Source: Roseovarius dicentrarchi (GTDB taxonomy: Bacteria > Pseudomonadota > Alphaproteobacteria > Rhodobacterales > Rhodobacteraceae). From it: a stretch of 64,000 nucleotides of DNA. This document shows positions 7,385 through 16,767 of the stretch, piece after piece (the first letter of the stretch is position 1; each line of letters begins with the position of its first letter). Location: assembly GCF_003316635.1 (NCBI RefSeq), contig NZ_QNQP01000007.1, positions 1-64,000 on the forward strand, in the 5' to 3' direction. The notes under the pieces are model-generated. The model had not been told where the DNA came from. It saw nothing but the letters and a program-made list of their open reading frames with translations, and did not search any database. Made by a program: the position numbers and the translations under genes.

Positions 7385-8925
7385 GCGATATCACATCCCA
7401 GCCCGGCAAACGGGCGCATATCAACAGGCCGCTTTTTACCATAACCGGCGGTTTCATCGCCCTTTTCTGCATCACCGCGCTGGTCAATCTGGAGCTTTTG
7501 TCCAGCATGGTCGACGCCAGCTTTGCCTTCTCGGCCAAATATTTCGGCCTTTACTGGCAGTTCCTGCTGCTCGCTACCTTCCTGATCGGTCTGGTCCTGA
7601 TCTTTCTGCCGGGCGGACGCGCAATCATGGGCGGGGTGCTGTCCCCGGAATTTCCCGTCTTCCAATGGGGCGCGATGATCATGTGTACGCTGCTGGCAGG
7701 CGGCGGCGTATTCTGGGCCGCGGGCGAGCCGATGGCGCATTTCCTGTCCTCCCCGCCCTATTTCGCGGGCGAATCCGGCACGCCGGCCGCGGTCGCACCG
7801 GCACTTGCGCAAAGCTTTATGCACTGGGGATTCCTGGCCTGGGCCATTCTGGGCGCGCTCAGCACCATCATGCTGATGCATTACCACTATGAAAAGGGTC
7901 TGCCGATGGCGCCGCGCACCCTGCTTTATCCGGTGTTCGGGGACCGCGCGATCACCGGCCCCATTGGCTGGATCGCCGATGCGTCCTGCATCATTGCCGT
8001 GGTGGCGGGCACTGTCGGCCCTGTCGGGTTTCTGGGGCTGCAAGTCAGCTACGGACTGAACGCATTGTTCGGTATTCCCGACACCTTCTTCACGCAGGCT
8101 TTTGTCATCGCGGGTCTTGTCGCGCTTTACACGATATCGGCCATCACCGGGCTGTCCAAGGGCATCCAGATCCTGAGCCGGATCAACGTGATCCTTGCCG
8201 CAATCCTGCTGATCTTCATGCTGATCGCCGGTCCGACGGCGTTCATCCTGAAAAGCTATGTCGCCGGCTTTTCGACCTATATCACGAATTTCTTCGGCAT
8301 GGCGATGCACCGGGGCGAGGCGGACGTCTTCGGCCCTCCGGGCTGGCTGGGCTGGTGGACCGTGTTCTTCTGGGGCTGGTTCATGGGCTATGGCCCGCTG
8401 ATGGCGATGTTCATCGCGCGCGTCAGCCGGGGTCGGTCGATCCGGTCGATCATCATCATGCTGTCGATCATCGCGCCCATCGTGACCACCTTCTGGTTCA
8501 CCATCGTCGGCGGCTCCGGCATCGCGTTCGAGCTGGACAATCCCGGCTCCGTCTCGGCGGCGTTCGAGGGGTTCAACCTGCCCGCCGCGCTCTTGTCGAT
8601 CACGCAGCAGATGCCGCTGGGTTTTGTCGTGTCGCTGCTCTTTCTGATCCTGACCACGATCTTTGTCGCCACGACGGGCGATTCGATGACTTACGTCATC
8701 TCGGTCGCCATGTCGGACGAGGATCGCAGCGCGACAGGCGTGCGCGTGTTCTGGGGCGTGACCATGGGCATCATGGCGATGATCCTGATCTGGACCGGAT
8801 CGGGCGGGATCGGCAAACTGCAAAGCTTCATCGTCGTGACAGCGGTGCCGGTGTCGCTGATCCTGCTGCCATCTCTTTGGGATGCGCTGCGCATCACCAT
8901 CGGCAAGGGGCGCGGCACGCTCTGA
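7381..8925 (+). CDS. BCCT-family transporter (betaine/choline/carnitine type)
   Basis: This 514-residue inner-membrane transporter has about 12 hydrophobic segments. The BCCT signature is visible in WGWFMGYGPLMAMFIARVSRG (its first part near residue 331) and TGDSMTYVISVAMS near the end of the core. Aromatic residues in the fourth and eighth segments (SFMHWGFLAW, GWWTVFFWGW) correspond to the betaine-binding box of the family. Such carriers take up quaternary ammonium or sulfonium zwitterions with Na+ or H+. The long osmosensory C-terminal tail of BetP-type members is missing, suggesting a catabolic rather than osmotic role. It overlaps the M19 gene by 4 bp and is followed by a strong hairpin at 8939-8960. 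Confidence 0.93.
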   Translation: MSDITSQPGKRAHINRPLFTITGGFIALFCITALVNLELLSSMVDASFAFSAKYFGLYWQFLLLATFLIGLVLIFLPGGRAIMGGVLSPEFPVFQWGAMIMCTLLAGGGVFWAAGEPMAHFLSSPPYFAGESGTPAAVAPALAQSFMHWGFLAWAILGALSTIMLMHYHYEKGLPMAPRTLLYPVFGDRAITGPIGWIADASCIIAVVAGTVGPVGFLGLQVSYGLNALFGIPDTFFTQAFVIAGLVALYTISAITGLSKGIQILSRINVILAAILLIFMLIAGPTAFILKSYVAGFSTYITNFFGMAMHRGEADVFGPPGWLGWWTVFFWGWFMGYGPLMAMFIARVSRGRSIRSIIIMLSIIAPIVTTFWFTIVGGSGIAFELDNPGSVSAAFEGFNLPAALLSITQQMPLGFVVSLLFLILTTIFVATTGDSMTYVISVAMSDEDRSATGVRVFWGVTMGIMAMILIWTGSGGIGKLQSFIVVTAVPVSLILLPSLWDALRITIGKGRGTL

Positions 8926-8938
8926 CAGGACTTCACAA

Positions 8939-8960
8939 GGGCGGCCCACACGGGCCGCCC
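8939..8960 (+). terminator. Hairpin after the BCCT gene
   Basis: A perfect 9-bp stem GGGCGGCCC/GGGCCGCCC with loop ACAC is followed by a weak T-rich stretch (TATTTC). It lies between the BCCT stop and the next gene's ribosome-binding site, so it may attenuate transcription rather than end it. Confidence 0.6.
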
Positions 8961-8987
8961 TATTTCATTCAATCAGGAGGACAGGAC

Positions 8988-10679
8988 ATGCAGATCGATC
9001 ACACCCGCGCCGCTGCCATCATGCGGCATCCCGGCCAGGTGATGCGGCTTGAACGGCTGGGATCGTTTCACCAATGCCGCCTGTCCTTCATGCGTATCCT
9101 GCTGCGCCGCCTGAAATCGGAAAACTGGCGCATCGCGCGCCCGGTATTCGACATCGACGCGCGCGGCGTGGGCACTGCCGTCTATACCGCGCTCGGGCCG
9201 CATCGCAGCTATAGCCTGATTGCCTTTGCCAATGATCTGGCGCCGGAAAAACGCTCGGACCGGGTGATCGCGACGGAATGGGACGCGACATTCACGCTGT
9301 TTGACGGCGTGCCTGCGCAGGCCGATCTGGACAGGCTGCGCCAGAACGTGCCGCTGCAAGAGGCGGGCCGCATATCGCAAAGCGAGCTGTCGCTGAGCCG
9401 CGCCAACAAATCGGTGCGCCTGTGGGATCATGTCGTATCGGCGCTGGCAGGCGGCGCCCAGCCCGATCCGCGCATGATCGACGATGTCGGGTATCTGATG
9501 CGCACCACGGCGGTTTACGGGTCGGGCAAATTCGGCGCCGCTGACCGCGCCGTGATCGCGGACCGGCCCGAATTTCAGGCGCTCTATCAGGTGGAAATGC
9601 TGTCGGTCTATCTGACGCGGGCCTTCGTGATGGATCTGGTCGAGCATATGGCGACGCTCAGATCGCCCGAAACCGCGGTTCCGATGGCGCCCGCGCTGCG
9701 CCGCCGCTTTGGCATTGGCAATTCCACCGGACTGGGCATGGCGCCTTATTTGCTGAACCACCCCGCGCTGCTGCATTGCTGGATCTCGGCGCGGGAACCG
9801 GCGCTGGCGCGCGTGCGCGCGCTGCCGCACGCCACCGAGGACGAGATTGCCCATTTCCGCCAGATCGTGCAGCGCGCCATCCTGCATGCCGCCGCCTGGC
9901 GCAGCGATCACCCCACGCAAGTCGCCAAGCTTGCCGATCTACGCGGCGACCTGACCGCGCTTTCCGCATGGCTGGAGCATGCCGATCTTACCGCCCCCGC
10001 CCCGTGGGATACGCTGTGGCACTGGGCCGAAGATGCGCTGTCGATCGAAGGTCAGGAGCAGTTGGCCTCCTTGCTGATGGAGCCCTACGCGCATGTGGTG
10101 GACGATCTGGCAGACGACATGTCCTGTAACGAAGATCGCCACTGGCGCATCGACGGGGCGATGACGACGGGCCGCCTGAAAGACATCACGCAGGATATCT
10201 ACGGCTGGGCGCTGGACACCGATTGGGACGCGCCCGAGGCCCAGGACCGCGTCTGGTACGTCTCGGACGCCAAGCAGGAGCCGCGCCTGGGTCAGCGCCG
10301 TCTGGAGCCGCTGGAGCCATACGAGCAGCCGCTTTGCCCCGGCCGCGATGCCGCCCGCATGTTTGCCGCGCTGGAGCAGTTTGGCGGCGCCACGGTCGCG
10401 GCATTCGTGCTGGCCCATCCCGAACATCGCCACATCGTGCGCCGCGCGCAGATCGCCACCCGCCTGCCCTATGCCGAAATCCGCAGCAACACCATCGCCG
10501 CCAACCTGATGCCGATCGACATGCTGCGCGCCAAGCTCAGCTTTTTCGGGGCGTGCCACTTTGATCCCCGCTCGGATCGCTGGGTGCGCATCACCATGTT
10601 CCAGCACGCACCGTTTCCGCACGAACTGCGGCAGGTGGACGCCGATGACTGGACCTATCCGCCGCTGGTGACAGCATGA
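8988..10679 (+). CDS. Uncharacterised 563-residue protein of the BCCT cluster
   Basis: I do not recognise this protein. It starts at ATG 8988 with an AGGAGG ribosome-binding site at 8975-8980. It has no signal peptide or membrane segment and is rich in Ala, Arg, Asp and Trp, so it is probably cytoplasmic. Visible features are a basic N-terminus with paired Arg/Leu (ILLRRLKSENW), a Gly-rich FGIGNSTGLGMAPYLLN near residue 240, and an EIRSNTIAANLMPIDMLRAK stretch near the C-terminus. Its stop overlaps the start of the DUF3726 gene by 4 bp, so the two are translated together and may act as one complex. Given the neighbours (BCCT, M19, ALDH, LysR), an enzyme for a zwitterionic substrate is the simplest idea; this is context only. 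Confidence 0.85.
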   Translation: MQIDHTRAAAIMRHPGQVMRLERLGSFHQCRLSFMRILLRRLKSENWRIARPVFDIDARGVGTAVYTALGPHRSYSLIAFANDLAPEKRSDRVIATEWDATFTLFDGVPAQADLDRLRQNVPLQEAGRISQSELSLSRANKSVRLWDHVVSALAGGAQPDPRMIDDVGYLMRTTAVYGSGKFGAADRAVIADRPEFQALYQVEMLSVYLTRAFVMDLVEHMATLRSPETAVPMAPALRRRFGIGNSTGLGMAPYLLNHPALLHCWISAREPALARVRALPHATEDEIAHFRQIVQRAILHAAAWRSDHPTQVAKLADLRGDLTALSAWLEHADLTAPAPWDTLWHWAEDALSIEGQEQLASLLMEPYAHVVDDLADDMSCNEDRHWRIDGAMTTGRLKDITQDIYGWALDTDWDAPEAQDRVWYVSDAKQEPRLGQRRLEPLEPYEQPLCPGRDAARMFAALEQFGGATVAAFVLAHPEHRHIVRRAQIATRLPYAEIRSNTIAANLMPIDMLRAKLSFFGACHFDPRSDRWVRITMFQHAPFPHELRQVDADDWTYPPLVTA

Positions 10680-11317
10680 GCTGGTCGCTGGGCGAAATCG
10701 AAGGGCTGGCGCGCAAGGCGGCGCGCGGTGCCGGCTTCGATTGGGGCATGGCCGAAGAGGCCGGCAAGGCCGTGCGCTGGCTGGCCGGCATTGGCCTGCC
10801 CGGACCCGAGGTGCTGGACGCCTACCTGCGCGCCTATGACCGCACGCCGCATGCGCAGATGCGCCCGGTGGATGTCACCGCGCAGGTCTGGACCGCCGCA
10901 GGCGGCGCCGTCTGCCCCATTTCGGCGGGTGCCGCCCTGTGCGATATCGCGCAGGATGCGGGCCTGCCCGCTGAGATACGGATCGCGCACTGCGCTCACC
11001 CCCTGTTGTTGGTGCCCTTCATCGCGGCCGCTTCCGAGGATGGCGGCCACGCCTTGCATCTGATCTGGGAGGGCGGGGAATTTGCCTTTGCCGCTGATAT
11101 TCGCGGCACGGCGCGCACGCCGATGGCCCCCTCGGGCCGGCCGCATATTCTGCGCGCAGCCGCGCCGGATCTGCCCCTGCCCGAATGCCAGCTGCGCTAC
11201 GATCTGGACCCCGAGCCTGCCGCGCGTCTGACCGAATTTTCCCGGCGCACCCTGGCGCCCGAAACAGAGGCCAGCCGCGCCTCGGGCGCCGGTGCGGGAC
11301 TGAATGACAACGATTGA
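10676..11317 (+). CDS. DUF3726 domain protein
   Basis: This 213-residue protein carries the DUF3726 pattern: SLGEIEGLARKAARGAGFDWGMAEEAGKAVRWL at residues 4-36, given here only as the region, with the hallmark ARGAGFDWG. It is cytoplasmic, with no signal. Its ATG overlaps the stop of the 563-residue protein (ATGA), so both are made together. The function of DUF3726 is not known to me. The region after it (11318-11534) has no clear terminator and leads into a type I secretion pair that probably has its own promoter. Confidence 0.85.
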   Translation: MSWSLGEIEGLARKAARGAGFDWGMAEEAGKAVRWLAGIGLPGPEVLDAYLRAYDRTPHAQMRPVDVTAQVWTAAGGAVCPISAGAALCDIAQDAGLPAEIRIAHCAHPLLLVPFIAAASEDGGHALHLIWEGGEFAFAADIRGTARTPMAPSGRPHILRAAAPDLPLPECQLRYDLDPEPAARLTEFSRRTLAPETEASRASGAGAGLNDND

Positions 11318-11534
11318 CGGCTGGCTGAAACAGGCGCTGTGCCAATACCCAGCCCTTGCGCGCCATGCCTGCACGCACTAGCGTGAGGCCTACTGTTTTA
11401 TTTCAGGTAACCTTATTTTAAGCCAGATGTCGTTCAGTGCCTAACGAACTGTATTTCTGGCAAAGACCTGTGGTCGCCCCATCCATCCGCTTTGCGCATA
11501 GTGCGAGCAAATTGAAAAGACGCGTTTTGAGCCT

Positions 11535-13307
11535 ATGAAATTACCAGTCAAACCAGATACGCCAGCATCCGCACCGGCGGGTCCGCCTGTGCGCCCCGGC
11601 CTGCCAGAGTTGCAGGCGGCGCGGCGCGAATCGCGTGGCCTTTACTGGTTCGTCGGGATTTTCAGCGTTTTCGTGAACCTTCTGATGCTGACCGGCCCGA
11701 TTTATATGCTTCAGGTCTATGACCGCGTGCTTGGCAGCCGCTCGGTCGAGACGCTCTTGGCGCTGACGGCGCTGGTCTGTTTCCTTTATGGAATGATGGC
11801 GATCCTGGATTTCGCGCGCGGGCGCGTAATGGGCCGGGTTGGCGCGCGCTTTCAGGCGCGTCTGGACCGGCGCGTTTTTGACGCGGTGCTGCGCAAATCG
11901 GCCATCCACCCCGATCAGGGCACGGCGACCGGCCTGGCCGATCTGGAAGCGGTGCGGCGCCTGATGACATCGCCGGTTCTGACAGCAATGTTCGACATGC
12001 CGTGGACACCGATCTTTCTGGCTGGAATATGGATATTTCATCCATGGCTCGGGATACTGGCCCTGTCAGGCGGGGCGCTTTTGGTTGCCATCGCGGTGAT
12101 AAACCAGATCACGACGCGGCAGCCCGCGCTGGACGCAGGCCGCACAGCCGTGAAGGCCGACGCCATCGCAACCCAGATCCGGACAGAGGCGGAAATGGTG
12201 CAAGCCATGGGTATGCGCGGCGCCGCTTTCGATCGGTGGCAAATTGCCCGCAGTGCCGCGCTGGACAATCAGATCGGCTCATCCGATCTGAGCACGACAT
12301 TCACCTCACTGACCAAGGCATTTCGCCTGTTTTTGCAATCTGCCATGCTCGGCCTCGGTGCCTATCTGGTTCTGCAAAACCAGCTGACCGCCGGCGCGAT
12401 GATCGCCGGTTCCATCCTGATGGGCCGTGCGCTTGCGCCCATCGAACAGGTTGTCGGCCAATGGGCGCTGGTGCAACGCGCGCGGCAGGGCTGGTCCAGC
12501 CTTGCGACATTGCTCAAGGATGTCCCGCCCGAAGTGCCGCGCACCGCCCTGCCCCGGCCCCGCGCGCGGCTGGAGCTGATCAAGGCCACCGTTTTTCCAC
12601 CCGGCGAGACAACGCCGGTGCTGAAGGCGATCACCTTCTCGGTGGAGCCCGGTCAGGCCGTTGGCGTCATCGGCGCCTCCGGGTCGGGCAAGTCGACCCT
12701 TGCCAAGGCAATCACCGGCGTCTGGCCGCCGCGCTCGGGCGTGGTCCGGCTGGATGGCGCGACGCTGGACCAGTTTGATGCATCGGTTCTGGGCGAACAT
12801 ATCGGTTACCTGCCGCAGCGCGTTCAGCTGTTCGACGGCACGGTGGCCGAAAATATCGCGCGCCTTTCGGGCAATCCCGACCCGGAGCGCGTGGTTGCCG
12901 CCGCCAAACAGGCGGACGCCCATGACATGATCCTGAAACTGCCCCATGGCTACGACACTCCGGTAACGGCTGGTGGCGGCCGCCTGTCCGGCGGCCAGAT
13001 GCAGCGCGTCGGGCTGGCGCGGGCAATGTATGGCGACCCGGTTATTCTGGTCCTGGACGAGCCGAATTCAAACCTCGACAATGAGGGCAGCGAGGCTGTC
13101 AATACGGCCATCCGCAACTTCAAATCCGATGGTCGGTCTGTCCTGATCATGGCCCACCGCCCGGCGGCGATCAAGGAATGTGACATGCTGCTGATGCTGG
13201 AACAGGGCGAGGTTCGCGCCTTTGGCCCCAAGGACGAAGTGCTGCGCAGTGTCGTCAGTAACAATATGCAGATTGTGCAATCTGCGGGTCAGGGGGGCGT
13301 GCGATGA
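11535..13307 (+). CDS. Type I secretion system permease/ATPase (PrtD/HlyB type)
   Basis: This 590-residue inner-membrane ABC exporter has a fused transmembrane part (about residues 40-310; [20 protein letters not shown] begins it) and an ATPase part. Walker A is GASGSGKST near residue 380, the signature LSGGQ near 484, Walker [14 protein letters not shown] near 503-515 and the switch His in MAHRP. Without an N-terminal C39-like domain it matches the PrtD/AprD branch that exports RTX-type proteins with a C-terminal signal. The next gene overlaps by 4 bp and encodes the HlyD adaptor. No substrate gene with GGxGxDxxx repeats is in the window. TolC at 22073-23518 could be the third component. Confidence 0.93.
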   Translation: MKLPVKPDTPASAPAGPPVRPGLPELQAARRESRGLYWFVGIFSVFVNLLMLTGPIYMLQVYDRVLGSRSVETLLALTALVCFLYGMMAILDFARGRVMGRVGARFQARLDRRVFDAVLRKSAIHPDQGTATGLADLEAVRRLMTSPVLTAMFDMPWTPIFLAGIWIFHPWLGILALSGGALLVAIAVINQITTRQPALDAGRTAVKADAIATQIRTEAEMVQAMGMRGAAFDRWQIARSAALDNQIGSSDLSTTFTSLTKAFRLFLQSAMLGLGAYLVLQNQLTAGAMIAGSILMGRALAPIEQVVGQWALVQRARQGWSSLATLLKDVPPEVPRTALPRPRARLELIKATVFPPGETTPVLKAITFSVEPGQAVGVIGASGSGKSTLAKAITGVWPPRSGVVRLDGATLDQFDASVLGEHIGYLPQRVQLFDGTVAENIARLSGNPDPERVVAAAKQADAHDMILKLPHGYDTPVTAGGGRLSGGQMQRVGLARAMYGDPVILVLDEPNSNLDNEGSEAVNTAIRNFKSDGRSVLIMAHRPAAIKECDMLLMLEQGEVRAFGPKDEVLRSVVSNNMQIVQSAGQGGVR

Positions 13308-14605
13308 CGGCGCCCCTGAAATGGTCCGCCCGGCAGCCTCTGACCATCGGGATGATCGCGCTGGCTCTGCTTCTTGGTGGCTTTGGCGGCTGGGCTGTGT
13401 TCACCAATATCGCCGGCGCCATTATCGCGCCGGGCCAGATCGAAGTGGACCAGAACAGACAGGTCGTACACCACCCCGATGGCGGCGTCGTTTCACAGAT
13501 CATGGTGCAGGAGGGCAACAGCGTTTCCGCCGGGGACGTCCTGATCAAGCTGGACGCGAAATTACTGCAATCACAGCTGACCATTACCGAAAATCAACTG
13601 TTCGAGCTGATGGCCCGCCGAGGCCGCCTGACGGCCGAGCGGGATGACAGGCAGGAAATCGACTTTGATCCACTGCTGATCGAAATGGCCGCGCAATATC
13701 CTGACGCCGCCGAACTGATGGAAGGGCAGCGCCGTCTGCTGAGCGCCCGCGCCGATACCACGCGCAGCGAAACCAGCCAGCTGGGCAAGCGCCGCTCGCA
13801 AATCGGCGAACAAATCATCGGCATTGTCGCCCAGCAAAAGGCATTGACCGAACAGATCGAACTGATCGCCGAAGAACGTGAAAGCCAGCAAATCCTGCTG
13901 GACAAGGGGCTGGCCCAAACCTCGCGGCTGCTGGCGCTCCGGCGGGAAGAGGCGCGGCTGACCGGCACTTTGGGCGAGTTGATTGCACAAAAGGCGCAAG
14001 CCGAGGGCCGCGTGACAGAGATAGATATCGAACTGGTCAAACTCACCGCACAGCGCCGGGAGGAGGCGATAACAACCCTGCGCGACCTGCAATATCGCGA
14101 GCTTGAGCTGCGCGAGAAGCGCGCCGCGCTGACCGAACAACTAAGCCGTCTGGATATCATCGCCCCGGTTTCCGGTGTCGTCTACGGCCTTCAGGTATTC
14201 GCACCGCGCTCGGTTCTGCGCGCCGCCGAACCTGCGCTGCACATCATCCCGCAGGATCGCCCTGTGGTGATTACCGCGCGGGTCAACCCGACAGACATCG
14301 ACCAGCTTCATCCCGGTCAGGAAGTGATCCTGCGGTTTTCAGCACTGGACCAGCGCCGCACGCCCGAATTGATTGGCCGGGTGGACCTTATTTCGGCCGA
14401 CGCGTTTCGGGACGAGGCGACACAGATCAGCTATTACCGGGCGCGCATTTCGATAGATGAGGCGCAGCGCGCCCGCCTTCCGGATGATGTGACGCTGATA
14501 CCCGGCATGCCGGTCGAGGCGTTCATCCGCACCGGCGATATGAGCCCGATTGCCTATTTGACAAAGCCGCTGACAGATTACTTTGCCCGCGCCTTTCGCG
14601 GATAG
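13304..14605 (+). CDS. Type I secretion periplasmic adaptor (HlyD/PrtE family)
   Basis: This 433-residue membrane fusion protein links the inner-membrane ATPase to an outer-membrane channel. It has one N-terminal membrane helix (about residues 15-36), a biotinyl-lipoyl-like segment ([20 protein letters not shown]), a long Glu/Gln/Arg-rich coiled coil (about residues 85-285) and a C-terminal beta domain with [17 protein letters not shown]. The ATG lies inside the last codons of the ATPase gene (4-bp overlap), so the two are one operon. It ends 20 bp from the convergent riboflavin synthase gene. Confidence 0.93.
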   Translation: MTAPLKWSARQPLTIGMIALALLLGGFGGWAVFTNIAGAIIAPGQIEVDQNRQVVHHPDGGVVSQIMVQEGNSVSAGDVLIKLDAKLLQSQLTITENQLFELMARRGRLTAERDDRQEIDFDPLLIEMAAQYPDAAELMEGQRRLLSARADTTRSETSQLGKRRSQIGEQIIGIVAQQKALTEQIELIAEERESQQILLDKGLAQTSRLLALRREEARLTGTLGELIAQKAQAEGRVTEIDIELVKLTAQRREEAITTLRDLQYRELELREKRAALTEQLSRLDIIAPVSGVVYGLQVFAPRSVLRAAEPALHIIPQDRPVVITARVNPTDIDQLHPGQEVILRFSALDQRRTPELIGRVDLISADAFRDEATQISYYRARISIDEAQRARLPDDVTLIPGMPVEAFIRTGDMSPIAYLTKPLTDYFARAFRG

Positions 14606-14625
14606 AACCCGTCAGCGCGCGGGAT

Positions 14626-15213
14626 TCAGGCGAAATCCCGCAGCCGCGCAACGTAGCGGGCCAGCGTGTCAATCTCCAGATTAACCGCATCCCCCACGGC
14701 GGCGCGCCCCCATGTGGTGACTTCTTTGGTATGCGGTATGAAATTGATGCCAAAGTCGCAGCCCGCGACCTCGTTCACGGTCAGCGATGTGCCATTCAGC
14801 GCAACAGAGCCTTTGGGTGCGATGAACCGCGCCAACGCTTCGGGCGCGCGCAGCGTGACACGGGTGCTGCCGCCCTCGTCACGCATGGCGGTAATTTCGG
14901 CAACGCCGTCAACATGGCCCGACACGATATGCCCGCCCAGCTCATCGCCCACTTTCAGCGCGCGTTCAAGGTTCACAACCCGTCCCTCGGCCCAGGTATC
15001 CAGATTGGTCTTGGACACTGTTTCAGCCGATATTTCGACGTCAAACCAGTCCGGCCCGGTGTCGATCACCGTCAGGCAAACCCCGTCGCAGGCGATTGAT
15101 GCGCCCAGTGCGATGGTTGTTGTATCATAGCCACAGCCGATGCGCGCGCGCAGATCACCGTGCTGTTTGAGGGCCCGTATCTGCCCCTGATCGGTAATGA
15201 TCCCTGTAAACAT
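14626..15213 (-). CDS. ribE: Riboflavin synthase, alpha subunit
   Basis: This 195-residue riboflavin synthase dismutates two 6,7-dimethyl-8-ribityllumazine molecules to riboflavin and the pyrimidinedione. It shows the two internal lumazine-binding repeats: MFTGIITD at the start with GHIVSGHVDG near residue 97, and a second repeat with FIAPKGSVALNGTSLTVN and FIPHTKEVTTW. The start at 15213 is fixed by the invariant MFTGI. It stands alone on the minus strand, sharing a 137-bp region with kpsS. No FMN riboswitch was recognised upstream. Confidence 0.95.
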   Translation of the reverse strand: MFTGIITDQGQIRALKQHGDLRARIGCGYDTTTIALGASIACDGVCLTVIDTGPDWFDVEISAETVSKTNLDTWAEGRVVNLERALKVGDELGGHIVSGHVDGVAEITAMRDEGGSTRVTLRAPEALARFIAPKGSVALNGTSLTVNEVAGCDFGINFIPHTKEVTTWGRAAVGDAVNLEIDTLARYVARLRDFA

Positions 15214-15350
15214 ATGCGCGCCCTTCCTTTGCAGATGACCGGCAGCTAACCCACTGTGCAAGGCCAAGGCAAGCAGGTGGAGAAAGTTTGTCTTAATTTC
15301 GCCCCGTTCGATCGTTACCTTTTATCAATCTTGAACGAGTATGTAGTTGT

Positions 15351-16643
15351 ATGGACCGGCCCCACAGCAAAACGCGCGCTTTTTTGTTCCTTCAGGGTCC
15401 GCATGGTCCTTTTTTCGCGCGGCTGGCGCGGATGCTGCGCCGCGCGGGCGCAGATGTGTGGCGCGTCGGTTTCAATGCCGGCGACAGCGCGTTCTGGCGC
15501 GACCGACGCACCTACATTCCGTTTCGCGGCACACCGGACGATTGGCCCGCATCGCTGGCAGATCTGCTGGATGCGCGCGGCATTACCGACATCGTCCTGT
15601 ATGGTGACACGCGCCCGATCCATGCCGAGGCTGTGCGTCAGGCGCGCGCGCGTGGATTGCGGATACATGTTTTTGAGGAAGGCTACATGCGGCCCTATTG
15701 GGTCACGTATGAACGCGGCGGCAGCAACGGCAATTCGCGGCTGATGACCCTGTCGGTCGACCAGATGCGCACCCATCTGGAACAGTCGGACATGGACACC
15801 GCCCTGCCGCCAGCAAGCTGGGGCGACATGCGCCATCACATATTTTACGGCGCGCTTTACCATTTCTGCGTGCTGGCGTTGAACCGGCGGTATCGCAATT
15901 TCAAACCTCACAGATCCATTACCGTGCGCAAGGAATTTGCGCTGTACCTTCAGCGTCTGCTCTTGATGCCTGCGCAGGCGGTTGAGCGGCGCGTTGCGAC
16001 GTGGCGGATAAGGCATGGCGGCTTTCCCTATCATCTGGCGCTGCTGCAACTGGAGCATGACAGCAGCTTTCAGATGCATTCGCCCTTCGGCACCATGGCG
16101 GAGTTTCTGGAAACGGTGGTTCAGGGTTTCGCCCGCGGGGCGCCGCTGCATCACCATCTGGTGGTCAAGGCGCATCCGCTGGAGGATGGGCGCGTGCCGG
16201 TGCGCCGCGATCTGCGCAGGCTTGCGCGCCAATACGGGGTTGCGGACCGCGTGCATTACTTGCGCGGCGGCAAGCTGGCCCAACTGCTGGATGAGGCGCG
16301 CAGCGCGGTCACGGTCAATTCCACCGCCGCGCAGCAGGTGTTGTGGCGCGGTATTCCGCTCAGGACATTCGGCGCGGCGGTCTATGCCAAACCCGAATTC
16401 GTCTCGACCAAGCCGCTGGCGGATTTTTTCGCCGGGGCCGAACGGCCCGACAGGCGCGCCTATACCGATTATCGCCGCTATCTGCTGGAAACCAGCCAGA
16501 TTGCCGGCGGGTTTTATTCTGCACGCGGACGCCGACAGTTGCTGCGCCAGGCCGTCGATATGATGTTGAGCGCAGATGATCCGTACGATGCGCTGCACGC
16601 CGGCACCGCGGCACCGCGGCAACAGTTGCGGCTGGTTACATGA
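15351..16643 (+). CDS. kpsS: Capsule polysaccharide biosynthesis protein KpsS-like (beta-Kdo transferase)
   Basis: This 430-residue protein matches the KpsS family, which with KpsC builds the Kdo linker on the lipid that anchors group 2-type capsules. It opens with FLFLQGPHGPFFARLARML, carries the conserved EEGY motif in HVFEEGYMRPYW near residues 105-116 and a C-terminal acceptor region with VKAHPLEDG and VNSTAAQQVLWRGIP. It acts at the cytoplasmic face. The start is ATG 15351. A 124-bp gap precedes the export lipoprotein gene; with kpsC further on, this forms a three-gene capsule cluster. Confidence 0.88.
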   Translation: MDRPHSKTRAFLFLQGPHGPFFARLARMLRRAGADVWRVGFNAGDSAFWRDRRTYIPFRGTPDDWPASLADLLDARGITDIVLYGDTRPIHAEAVRQARARGLRIHVFEEGYMRPYWVTYERGGSNGNSRLMTLSVDQMRTHLEQSDMDTALPPASWGDMRHHIFYGALYHFCVLALNRRYRNFKPHRSITVRKEFALYLQRLLLMPAQAVERRVATWRIRHGGFPYHLALLQLEHDSSFQMHSPFGTMAEFLETVVQGFARGAPLHHHLVVKAHPLEDGRVPVRRDLRRLARQYGVADRVHYLRGGKLAQLLDEARSAVTVNSTAAQQVLWRGIPLRTFGAAVYAKPEFVSTKPLADFFAGAERPDRRAYTDYRRYLLETSQIAGGFYSARGRRQLLRQAVDMMLSADDPYDALHAGTAAPRQQLRLVT

Positions 16644-16767
16644 CGCCTGCGGGCTGTTCCGCTTTATTTTGATTTGGAAATCAGATAGCGTACCGGGTGA
16701 TATACGCCGCGCAGACGGTGATACGATAAACGATCGAGGCAGAAATTCAGGTCGAGGAGACCGAGCA

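Noticed and set aside
7114-8949. Long open frame of about 610 codons on the minus strand over the M19 and BCCT genes
   Set aside because: It is antisense to two well-supported genes, has Asp/Arg/His-rich low-complexity composition typical of the reverse complement of GC-rich coding DNA, and shows no domain.
15214-15350. Searched for an FMN riboswitch upstream of riboflavin synthase
   Set aside because: No recognisable conserved FMN-aptamer blocks (such as AGGATAT) and the gap is only 137 bp shared with a divergent gene.
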